Of a stretch of DNA of 6,314 nt, positions 1 to 5,951 are shown one piece after another. This DNA comes from an uncultured Actinomycetes bacterium. GTDB lineage: Bacteria > Actinomycetota > Actinomycetes > S36-B12. The stretch covers positions 1 to 6,314 of the forward strand of contig CAJXUJ010000078.1 of the NCBI GenBank assembly GCA_913061025.1, written 5' to 3'. The translations under genes and the position numbers were made by a program. The notes beneath the pieces were generated by a model that saw only the letters and a program-made list of their open reading frames with translations, was not told where the DNA came from and did not search any database. Each line of letters starts with the position of its first letter. Within the stretch, counting starts at the first letter, position 1.

Positions 1-33
1 CAGTTTCGAGTCGCCCCGAGGACCGAACGAAGG

Positions 34-67
34 AAGGGTGCGCCCAGCGCTGGCCGGGCGCACCCTT
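34..67. terminator. Strong hairpin, probable transcription terminator
   Basis: A perfect 12-bp stem pairs bases 34-45 with 56-67 around a 10-nt loop. The stem core is GGGTGCGCCC/GGGCGCACCC, flanked by AA on the left and TT on the right. It lies 13 bp beyond the stop codon of the minus-strand membrane protein gene, so it would end that transcript. Read on the plus strand, the stem is followed by TTTCG, so it may also stop a convergent gene outside the window. The U-tract is short on both sides, as is common in GC-rich actinobacteria. Bases 1-33 hold no recognisable gene. Confidence 0.75.
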
Positions 68-80
68 TCGCAAGTACGGG

Positions 81-497
81 CTAGCGGGTTTGGCTGAACC
101 AGACCTTCGCGCTCTCCGTGTTGACGATCAAGATGATCAACAGGTTGACCAGGATCTGGATCCAGCCACCGTTTCCGAGGTGGAAGAAGCCAAAGACGAT
201 GTTGATAACGGCCAGCACCGAAATGAGCATCTGGGCAGTGGCGCTACCGGCGAAGGTCAACCGAGTAAGCCAGAAGTAGATGAGGCCCAGCAAGATCATC
301 ATGAATCCGTTGAACCACAGGTAGAACGTGGAGACGGTGACTTCCTGCCCGAAGCTGTTCACGTAGGTCGGGTTTTCGCCAAATGCCGAAAGCACGATCA
401 AGATGCCGAACGTCAGGTTCAAGATGCCGGCCAGTGCGATCAGTATGCCGACGATCGTCACGCCGCCGGGACGCTTGATTGCTGCGTCTGCTGCCAT
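81..497 (-). CDS. Small four-helix membrane protein, DUF7144-like
   Basis: The protein has 138 residues and is mostly hydrophobic. It has four likely membrane segments (about residues 12-38, 57-79, 85-106 and 110-126) and a short polar loop after the first. The opening RPGGVTIVGILIALAGILN and the ending NLLIILIVNTESAKVWF resemble the actinobacterial DUF7144 family, whose function is unknown to me. The start at 497 is chosen because a very good Shine-Dalgarno sequence (GAGGAGGG, bases 508-501) ends 3 nt before that ATG. A longer frame back to 599 would add 34 uncharacteristic residues and run through the divergent intergenic region. There is no signal peptide apart from the first membrane helix. 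The gene stands alone, is transcribed away from murI, and is followed by a strong hairpin. The gene call is firm; the family assignment is from memory of its pattern. Confidence 0.85.
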   Translation of the reverse strand: MAADAAIKRPGGVTIVGILIALAGILNLTFGILIVLSAFGENPTYVNSFGQEVTVSTFYLWFNGFMMILLGLIYFWLTRLTFAGSATAQMLISVLAVINIVFGFFHLGNGGWIQILVNLLIILIVNTESAKVWFSQTR

Positions 498-521
498 GTT
501 CCCTCCTCGGGGAAGTTGCGC

Positions 522-534
522 GATCACGTTGATC
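522..534. repeat. Short inverted repeat GATCA-CGT-TGATC
   Basis: A perfect 5-bp inverted repeat with a 3-bp centre lies in the divergent intergenic region, 25-37 bp upstream of the membrane protein start. It could be a small operator half or chance. Position is the only support. Confidence 0.3.
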
Positions 535-565
535 TCGCGCCCAACAGGGTAGGGACACGCGCACA

Positions 566-590
566 CGTACGGCTCATGACGCGCCGTACG
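566..590. promoter_or_regulatory. Inverted repeat in the murI leader, candidate operator
   Basis: Two perfect 8-bp arms, CGTACGGC (566-573) and GCCGTACG (583-590), are separated by 9 bp, and the right arm ends 11 bp before the murI ATG. The hexamer TACGCT (587-592) fits the loose actinobacterial -10 pattern TAnnnT and overlaps the right arm. If it is the -10, transcription would begin around base 599, giving murI an almost leaderless mRNA, which fits the lack of any Shine-Dalgarno sequence there. A protein bound to the repeat would then cover the promoter. The repeat is seen directly; the operator and promoter roles are inferred. It could instead act on the divergent membrane protein gene. 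Confidence 0.4.
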
Positions 591-601
591 CTTGTTCAAT
601 C

Positions 602-1396
602 ATGACCAGTGACGCACCCATTGGGATCTTCGACTCGGGATTCGGCGGATTGACAGTTGCTCGATCCATCATCGACCAGCTGCCGCACGAATCGATCCGC
701 TACGTCGGCGACACCGAACGCGGTCCGTATGGTCCGCAGCCCATCGCCCGGGTTCGCGAGTACTCCCTCGAAATCATGGATCGCCTCGTCGACGATGGCG
801 TCAAAGCTCTGGTGATCGCGTGCAATTCCGCGAGTGCGGCAACGCTGCGCGATGCTCGTGAGCGTTATGACGTTCCGGTGATCGAGGTCGTGCATCCGGC
901 TGTGCGGCGTGCTGTATCGGCGACCCGGTCTGGGGTTGTCGGCGTCATCGGGACTGAGGCGACGATTACGTCCAAGGCCTACGACGACGCCTTTGCTGCT
1001 GCACCCCACATATCGCTGCAGTCCCAGGCCTGCCCGAAATTCGTGGAACTCGTCGAGGCGGGAGTGACCAGTGGTGATGAAGTGCTCGCGGTAGCGAGAA
1101 ACTACTTAGCCCCGCTTCAGTCGGCCGACATCGACACCCTGGTGCTTGGCTGCACCCACTACCCGCTCTTGACTGGGGTCTTGTCCTACGTGATGGGGGA
1201 TAGCGTCACCCTGGTCTCGAGTGCTGAAGAAACTGCGAAGGATGTCTACCGAGTGCTCGTTGCCGGTGACCTCCTGCGTGATCCCGAAGCGGGGCCGCCC
1301 ACCTACGAGTTTCTCGTCACGGGCGATCCGCGGGAGTTTGAGGAGCATGGACGCCGCTTCCTCGGCCCTGAAGTCGGGAGCGTCAGTTCGCTGTAG
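602..1396 (+). CDS. murI: Glutamate racemase
   Basis: This cytoplasmic, cofactor-independent racemase converts L-glutamate to D-glutamate for peptidoglycan precursors. The 264-residue length is normal. Family landmarks are in order: GIFDSGFGGLTV (residues 8-19), YVGDT (34-38), GPYGP (41-45), the first catalytic cysteine Cys74 in IACNSAS (72-78), GVIGTEATI (114-122), and the second catalytic cysteine Cys184 in LGCTHYPLL (182-190) with His186. The SSAEETAKDV stretch near residues 206-215 is typical of the actinobacterial form. The first cysteine motif reads CNSAS where CNTAS is usual, a mild change. No Shine-Dalgarno sequence precedes the ATG, but translation begins at the expected family position (MTSDAPIGIFDSG). 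A leaderless or very short-leader mRNA is possible. The last 14 bases overlap the end of the convergent transporter gene. Confidence 0.97.
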   Translation: MTSDAPIGIFDSGFGGLTVARSIIDQLPHESIRYVGDTERGPYGPQPIARVREYSLEIMDRLVDDGVKALVIACNSASAATLRDARERYDVPVIEVVHPAVRRAVSATRSGVVGVIGTEATITSKAYDDAFAAAPHISLQSQACPKFVELVEAGVTSGDEVLAVARNYLAPLQSADIDTLVLGCTHYPLLTGVLSYVMGDSVTLVSSAEETAKDVYRVLVAGDLLRDPEAGPPTYEFLVTGDPREFEEHGRRFLGPEVGSVSSL

Positions 1397-2618
1397 GTCG
1401 GTCTACCTCTCGGACGGTGCGGAGTGACAACGTGACGATGCCCGTCACGAGTAGTGCTGCTGCAACCACCGGATAAACCGCCCGAACTCCCCATTGCTCG
1501 CTGGCGGCTCCCGTGATCAGCATTGCGAGCGGAGGGAACACATAGAACGCCGTCAACTGGACGCTGAAAACGCGCCCCTGTTCCTGCGCCGGGATTCGTA
1601 TCTGCACAAGAGTGTTCAGTAACGGCTGCATCGGTCCCCAACTCAAGCCGAGGATGAAACCGAAGAACACCAGAATCGGCAGCGCCGGCAGAAACGCCAT
1701 CGGAACCACGCCAAGGGCCGTGCCGACGAGAGCAACTTGGATGATCCGATACTGCGACATTCGCTTGGTCAAAGGTCCGTATGCGAGCGCGCCCAAAACG
1801 CTGCCACCGGCCAGTGCTGCGATCACGAACCCGAGTCCCTCCGGTTGCGCGAGATCCTCGAAATACACGGGCAAGATCACGCTCTCGGTGGGTAGGTAGA
1901 CACCGGCGAGAACCATGATCGCGATCGTCAGTGTCCGCAACGCTTTGTCGTGCCAGAGGGCGATGACGCCACGCGTGAGCCCACTCAACCCAGCGGGGGA
2001 TTCCTCGTGCTCGCGGGCTTCCTGCCCCGCGTCCGACACCCGCATCAAGGCGATGCAGATCGCGGCGATGATGAAGAGGACACCGGGAACCCACATGCCC
2101 TGTTCGGCGCCCAGGGTCGCGATGAGCCCTGCCCCGAGCAGCGGACCCAGCGTCCATCCGGCGGCAAAGAGTGCTTCGTGGATTCCGTTCAACGACTCGA
2201 GACGTACTCCGCTGGCCCGGGCTGCGTCGACGATCAGGGACTTGCGGGCGGTGTAGCCCGCCGGGTCCAAACTGGCACCAACGATCGCGAGGATGAGAAT
2301 CCACGTTAGATCCAAACCGACCAGCCAGCCCACGATCGGAAAGGCGATCACCGATATCGCCGAGGCGATGTCGGACAACACGCTCATTGGCTTGCGCCCG
2401 TATCGATCGATGGCGATGCCGACGGCGGGAACAACCACGAGTGCAGGAATCGTGGACAGGGCTGCGACGAGACCCGCGGCGGCCGCCGAATCCGTTTTCT
2501 CCAGCACCAGCCACGGGATGATCACCATCACTGCCCCGTTGCCGACACCGGACAGCAGGTTGGCCACTTGGAGCAGCACCACCGGCAATCGACGCGTCAG
2601 CACGCTGGATAGTGTCAT
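1383..2618 (-). CDS. Major facilitator superfamily transporter
   Basis: This is an integral membrane secondary transporter of about 411 residues, the usual length for a 12-helix MFS protein. Numbered from an alternative Met two codons upstream (2624), the signature motif A lies between helices 2 and 3 as GIAIDRYGRKP (residues 69-79; Asp73, Arg74, Gly76, Arg77). Twelve hydrophobic stretches can be traced, split by a charged central loop (about 195-228, rich in E, H and R). A second weak motif A-like loop, YGPLTKRMSQYR, follows helix 8. The pattern suits drug or metabolite efflux, but the substrate cannot be read from sequence. The start is uncertain: ATG at 2618 or 2624, both lacking a clear Shine-Dalgarno sequence. 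The frame stays open to 3125, but that part is antisense to rph. The stop overlaps the end of murI. In Mycobacterium this position between murI and rph holds an Rv1339-like gene on the same strand, so this transporter looks like a lineage-specific replacement. Confidence 0.92.
   Translation of the reverse strand: MTLSSVLTRRLPVVLLQVANLLSGVGNGAVMVIIPWLVLEKTDSAAAAGLVAALSTIPALVVVPAVGIAIDRYGRKPMSVLSDIASAISVIAFPIVGWLVGLDLTWILILAIVGASLDPAGYTARKSLIVDAARASGVRLESLNGIHEALFAAGWTLGPLLGAGLIATLGAEQGMWVPGVLFIIAAICIALMRVSDAGQEAREHEESPAGLSGLTRGVIALWHDKALRTLTIAIMVLAGVYLPTESVILPVYFEDLAQPEGLGFVIAALAGGSVLGALAYGPLTKRMSQYRIIQVALVGTALGVVPMAFLPALPILVFFGFILGLSWGPMQPLLNTLVQIRIPAQEQGRVFSVQLTAFYVFPPLAMLITGAASEQWGVRAVYPVVAAALLVTGIVTLSLRTVREVDRPTAN
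2610..2615 (+). promoter_or_regulatory. Possible -10 element for rph
   Basis: TAGTGT fits the loose actinobacterial TAnnnT pattern and ends 7 bp before the rph ATG at 2623, as expected for a leaderless transcript. A weak -35-like TCGACG lies at 2589-2594 with a short 15-bp spacer. The element lies inside the opposing transporter gene's first codons. It is suggestive only. Confidence 0.25.
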
Positions 2619-2622
2619 GTCC

Positions 2623-3342
2623 ATGACGAGATCAGATGGACGTACCTCCGACCAACTCCGCCCGGTGACCTTCGAACGGAACTGGTCCGAGCACGCGGAG
2701 GGCTCGACCTTGGTCTCCTTCGGCAAGACCAAGGTTCTTTGCACTGCTTCCTTCACTCCTGGAGTGCCCCGCTGGTTGAAGGATTCGGGAACGGGTTGGG
2801 TCACCGCGGAGTACGCGATGCTTCCGCGTGCCACTACCACCAGGAACCAGCGCGAGTCGGTCAAGGGAAAGCTCGGGGGTCGAACCCAGGAGATCTCCCG
2901 ACTCATTGGCCGCAGCCTGCGTGCGGTGGTCGATATGAAGGCCCTCGGCGAGAACTCCATCCTGATCGACTGTGATGTGTTGCAGGCCGATGGTGGAACC
3001 CGCACAGCTGCGATCACCGGCTCGTACGTTGCCTTGGTCGATGCCATTACGTGGGCCACGGGGGAGGGCCACGTGTCCGGCAATCCGCTGGTCGATTCGG
3101 TTGCCGCTGTGAGCGTCGGCATCATCGATGGTGAGCCGCGGCTCGATCTGCATTACGACGACGATGTCCGCGCCGAGACAGACATGAATGTGGTGATGAC
3201 CGGCGCCGGCAACTTCGTAGAGGTGCAGGGCACGGCTGAGGGTGAACCCTTCGATCGCACTCTTCTTGACAATCTGCTGAACCTGGCAGCAGCGGGTATC
3301 GCCGATCTCACCGAGTTGCAGAAAGCTGCACTTTCCGCATGA
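2623..3342 (+). CDS. rph: Ribonuclease PH
   Basis: This phosphate-dependent 3'-to-5' exoribonuclease trims tRNA 3' ends and other RNAs, normally as a hexamer in the cytoplasm. At 239 residues it has the standard length. Landmarks: DGRTSDQLRPV near the N-terminus (5-15), the core GRTQEISRLIGRSLR (86-100), DVLQADGGTRTAAITG (118-133) with the phosphate-binding Gly-Thr-Arg around Arg127, and the acidic stretch DLHYDDD...ETDMNVVMTG (175-194) that carries the metal-binding aspartates. The start at 2623 gives the family-typical MTR-x-DGR opening. An ATG two codons upstream (2617) is possible and has a GGA 7 nt before it. Both lie in the same few bases as the start codon of the divergent transporter gene. 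The stop overlaps the rdgB start (ATGA), so the two genes are translationally coupled. Confidence 0.97.
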   Translation: MTRSDGRTSDQLRPVTFERNWSEHAEGSTLVSFGKTKVLCTASFTPGVPRWLKDSGTGWVTAEYAMLPRATTTRNQRESVKGKLGGRTQEISRLIGRSLRAVVDMKALGENSILIDCDVLQADGGTRTAAITGSYVALVDAITWATGEGHVSGNPLVDSVAAVSVGIIDGEPRLDLHYDDDVRAETDMNVVMTGAGNFVEVQGTAEGEPFDRTLLDNLLNLAAAGIADLTELQKAALSA

Positions 3343-3962
3343 CGCGGCGCGTAGTCCTCGCCACCCGCAACCAACACAAGGTCGCCGAACTGCGGCGAAT
3401 CCTTGAGAGCGCTGATATCGATGTCGAACTGGTCGGTACGGACGAATTCCCTGATCTTCCGGATGTCCCTGAGACTGGCAGCACCTTTGCTGCGAACGCT
3501 CTCTTGAAGGCCACGGATGTCGCTCAACGCACCGGTCTTGTTGCGATCGCAGACGACTCCGGGCTTTCTGTTGACGCGCTCAACGGGATGCCTGGAATCT
3601 TGTCCGCCCGATGGGCAGGAGAGCACGGCAACGACCGCGCGAACCTGGAGCTTGTCCTCGCCCAACTCACGGACGTTCCCGATAACCGGCGAGGTGCCGC
3701 CTTCCATTGCGCTGCCGCGGTTGCAACGCCCGACGGAGACGAACGGGTCGTCGAAGGTGTTCTCGAAGGCACTCTCATCCGAGAACCCCGGGGCACGAAC
3801 GGTTTCGGCTACGACCCCATCTTCACTCCTCGCGGATACGTCCTCACGACCGCAGAATTGACTCCGGGAGAAAAGGACGCCATCAGTCACCGGGGTCAGG
3901 CGTTCCGTGCTCTCGTTCCTGTCCTTCGTGAACTACTCTCCGACACAACACCCGACCGCTAG
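3339..3962 (+). CDS. rdgB: RdgB/HAM1 family non-canonical purine NTP pyrophosphatase (XTP/dITP)
   Basis: This enzyme hydrolyses dITP, ITP and XTP to the monophosphate and pyrophosphate, keeping deaminated purines out of DNA and RNA. The protein has 207 residues, full length for the family. Motifs in order: ATRNQHKVAEL (8-18) with Asn11 and Lys14 for nucleotide phosphate binding, ETGSTFAANA (45-54), ADDSGLSVDAL (71-81) with the metal and catalytic aspartates Asp72/Asp73, SARWAG (89-94), GTNGFGYDPIF (152-162) for base recognition, and EKDAISHRGQAF (178-189). The ATG overlaps the rph stop by 4 nt and has no strong Shine-Dalgarno sequence of its own, so it probably relies on coupling. The rph-rdgB pair is a long-standing actinobacterial neighbourhood. 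Confidence 0.97.
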   Translation: MTRRVVLATRNQHKVAELRRILESADIDVELVGTDEFPDLPDVPETGSTFAANALLKATDVAQRTGLVAIADDSGLSVDALNGMPGILSARWAGEHGNDRANLELVLAQLTDVPDNRRGAAFHCAAAVATPDGDERVVEGVLEGTLIREPRGTNGFGYDPIFTPRGYVLTTAELTPGEKDAISHRGQAFRALVPVLRELLSDTTPDR

Positions 3963-3978
3963 AGAAGGAATTCCCACA

Positions 3979-4863
3979 ATGGCTCAGGTCAGTGACCACT
4001 ACGACGGCTCTGCTCCCTCGTACCACGAGCAGTACGACCCGGAGAAGATCTGGACCAACGAGGAATACCCGGCGAACTACTTCCGCCTCAACAAGGTGAT
4101 CCGGATCCTTAAGGACCGCGAGGTCTCGAGTGTGTACGAGCTCGGCGCCGCCGAGGCGAGTCCGATCATCCGCATTGCCAAGGACCTCAACGTCGACGTT
4201 CGCGCGAGCGACCTGTCACCGGAGATGGTCAGGCTCGGACGCGAGAACCTCGAACGCAACGGGATGGATCCGGAACTGCTGACGCAGGTGGACATCAACG
4301 ACCGAGACGCGGTTCGTGCTGAAGCCGATCGTGTCGGCCAGTTCGATGCCGTCATCGCACTCGGTGTCATTCCCCACGTCGAGGATGATGCATGGTTTGT
4401 CGAAGCGATGTCGATGTTCCTCAAGCCCGGTGGAACTTTGATTCTGCAGTTCCGCAACTCCATGTTCGCGATGTTCACGTTCAATCGTCTGACGAAGGAA
4501 TTGATCCTCGACGATCTGCTCGCAAACGTTGGCCCCGAGTTCAAGGATGCGGTCGAAAAGGACCTCGACCAGCGGCTCGCAGTCGACAAGCCCCCGAAGC
4601 GTGAGTGGGACAAGGACGCCCCTGCCTACGACGAAATCCTGGCTCGATTCCACAACCCGTTCGAGTTGGCTGATGTGGTCAAGGCGCAGGGTTTTGAGGA
4701 CCTCTCTTTCGGTTGGTACAACTTCCACCCGACCTACCCGATGATCGCGGGTGGAATCGATCCGACGGAATATCGCCGTCAGCAGATCGAACTCGAGGAC
4801 GATGAGTCGTGGCGTGGCATGTTCCTGTGTTCGGCGGGAATGATCATCGCCACGAAGAAGTAG
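3979..4863 (+). CDS. Class I SAM-dependent methyltransferase
   Basis: The protein has 294 residues and a Rossmann methyltransferase core: motif I VYELGAAEASP (52-62), the post-I acidic strand VRASDLSPEM (74-83) for the SAM ribose, motif II FDAVIALGVIPHV (122-134), and motif III LKPGGTLILQF (148-158). About 135 residues follow the core and include an unusual lid-like insertion (about 165-225, charged, with KPPKREWDKDAP). Motif I is glycine-poor: G-A-A-E-A where G-x-G-x-G is usual, with Glu54 keeping the acidic position. SAM binding is therefore likely but not certain. No membrane segment is seen. The start at 3979 follows a good Shine-Dalgarno sequence AAGGA (3965-3969). The gene sits 16 nt after rdgB and 8 nt before the nitrile hydratase-like gene, so its substrate may belong to that pathway. 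I do not recognise a specific methyltransferase subfamily. Confidence 0.9.
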   Translation: MAQVSDHYDGSAPSYHEQYDPEKIWTNEEYPANYFRLNKVIRILKDREVSSVYELGAAEASPIIRIAKDLNVDVRASDLSPEMVRLGRENLERNGMDPELLTQVDINDRDAVRAEADRVGQFDAVIALGVIPHVEDDAWFVEAMSMFLKPGGTLILQFRNSMFAMFTFNRLTKELILDDLLANVGPEFKDAVEKDLDQRLAVDKPPKREWDKDAPAYDEILARFHNPFELADVVKAQGFEDLSFGWYNFHPTYPMIAGGIDPTEYRRQQIELEDDESWRGMFLCSAGMIIATKK

Positions 4864-4871
4864 AGGCTCCG

Positions 4872-5951
4872 ATGTCGGGCGACGGCCATCAGGACCACGA
4901 ACACGAACACGACCACGACCACGAACACCCGCCGGGTCACATGCACCTCGAGGACCCGGATGCCAACGTCGCGGCGATAGTGGCCGATCTCGAGTACTTC
5001 CGTCGCAAGCGGTTGGAGTCTCGCTTGCTGTTCATGGCTCGGCGTGGATACCTCCCGCTTCCGGAACTACTCAAGGCCGCCCAGCGAATCGGCCCTATGG
5101 GTTCCGAGGTTCCGCACAAAGATCTCGATGATCGGATCAAGGCACTGCAGGAGCGACTCAACAGTGTGGTCAATGGGATTCTTTCGTTGCAGGTCCCCAT
5201 CAAGCAGGCATCAATCGCGATCGAGGACACGCGCCTCGAGCGGGGGGACTATGACGAGCGATTCCGTCTTGCCAGGCGCAACTACCCCGAGCCGCTGCTG
5301 GAAAGAATCGCGGCAGTGGAAGGAGCGCTCGCCGATTGTGAACTGCTCATTGCGGCAGCGCAGGATGCGCTCGTGGCTAGCGGAGAAGTAGCCCCCGGTG
5401 CCTTCGAGCAGCGAATCGAAGCGCTCAAGTCCATCGGTTGGCGCAACGGTGCACGCATCGTCGCTCGCGCATGGGTCGATGAGGGGTTCCGAGAGCGATT
5501 GTTGACGCAGGGGCGTGAGACGGTTCGTGAGCTAGACATTCCACCGGGCAAGTTGGGAATCCTGGGGATCGCGGAGAATTCCGACGATGTCCACAACGTC
5601 GTTGTGTGCACCCTGTGTTCTTGTTATCCGCATGATCTTCTAGGCAATCCACCATGGTGGTACCGAACCGATGGCTACAAGGAACGCGTCATCGCCGACC
5701 CGCGCGGGATGCTGAAAGAGGCATTTGATCTCGATATCCCCGAGGGGAAGCAAATCCGGGTTCACGACTCCACGTCGGATGTTCGCTGGATGGTTATTCC
5801 GCAGAGGCCGGCAGGAACCGAGGGGCTTTCAGAGGAGGAACTCGCAGAGTTGGTGACCCCTGAGTCACTCGTGGGCACTGCGCTGGCTGGTCAGACTCCC
5901 GCAAGTGACCCGCATGTTGCGCGCGGACTAGACGGGGTTGTCGAGGGGTAA
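4872..5951 (+). CDS. Enlarged nitrile hydratase / thiocyanate hydrolase alpha-type metalloenzyme subunit
   Basis: The C-terminal part (about residues 150-340) is a nitrile hydratase alpha domain: RNGARIVARAWVDEGFRERLL (191-211), the claw motif VCTLCSC (245-251) with metal ligands Cys246, Cys249 and Cys251 and Ser250, then NPPWWY, VRWMVIPQRPAGTEG (304-318) and SEEELAELVT. Thr after the first Cys marks the cobalt type. Normal alpha subunits have about 200 residues; this one has 359. Residues 6-25 hold nine histidines in a His-Glu/Asp run, perhaps a metal-holding tail. Residues about 36-150 are helical and contain PELLKAAQRIGP (64-75), which loosely matches the helical half of beta subunits (DEVRYVVERMEP). 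Compared with Rhodococcus N771 from memory, Gln90 aligns to Lys227 and Trp117 to His254, so the substrate may not be a simple nitrile. The start at 4872 has AGAGG 5 nt upstream. It is coupled to the next gene by TAATG. Thiocyanate hydrolase gamma is an alternative family label. Confidence 0.88.
   Translation: MSGDGHQDHEHEHDHDHEHPPGHMHLEDPDANVAAIVADLEYFRRKRLESRLLFMARRGYLPLPELLKAAQRIGPMGSEVPHKDLDDRIKALQERLNSVVNGILSLQVPIKQASIAIEDTRLERGDYDERFRLARRNYPEPLLERIAAVEGALADCELLIAAAQDALVASGEVAPGAFEQRIEALKSIGWRNGARIVARAWVDEGFRERLLTQGRETVRELDIPPGKLGILGIAENSDDVHNVVVCTLCSCYPHDLLGNPPWWYRTDGYKERVIADPRGMLKEAFDLDIPEGKQIRVHDSTSDVRWMVIPQRPAGTEGLSEEELAELVTPESLVGTALAGQTPASDPHVARGLDGVVEG
4893..4928 (+). repeat. In-frame hexanucleotide repeat encoding a His-acidic tail
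   Basis: Six tandem copies of GA(A/C)CAC encode alternating Asp/Glu and His (residues 8-19 of the alpha-like protein). With the hexamer as unit, copy number could change by slippage without breaking the frame, lengthening or shortening the histidine tail. Such tails in cobalt and nickel maturation proteins bind metal; here that role is inferred. Confidence 0.8.

Noticed and set aside
119..140. Imperfect inverted repeat around GATCAAGATGATC
   Set aside because: It lies inside codons for the last membrane helix, where repeated Ile/Leu/Val codons explain it; only 8 of 10 arm bases match.
90..605. Long open frame on the plus strand opposite the membrane protein gene
   Set aside because: It is antisense to a well-supported gene with a strong ribosome binding site, its product is low-complexity and charged (D, Q, E runs), and it matches no family I know.
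1390..1410. Possible terminator between the convergent murI and transporter ends
   Set aside because: Only a 4-bp GTAG/CTAC pairing is seen, with no T-tract; too weak to call.
1303..2514. 403-residue frame on the minus strand overlapping the transporter
   Set aside because: It is a shifted frame of the transporter; the product is rich in R, G, S and H without domains, typical of out-of-frame GC-rich DNA.
2619..3125. Upstream extension of the transporter frame
   Set aside because: It is antisense to rph and would add about 170 residues lacking membrane segments before the first MFS helix.
5649..5660. 12-bp perfect palindrome CCACCATGGTGG
   Set aside because: It encodes the family-conserved Pro-Pro-Trp-Trp of the alpha-like protein, so the palindrome follows from codon content rather than being a binding site.
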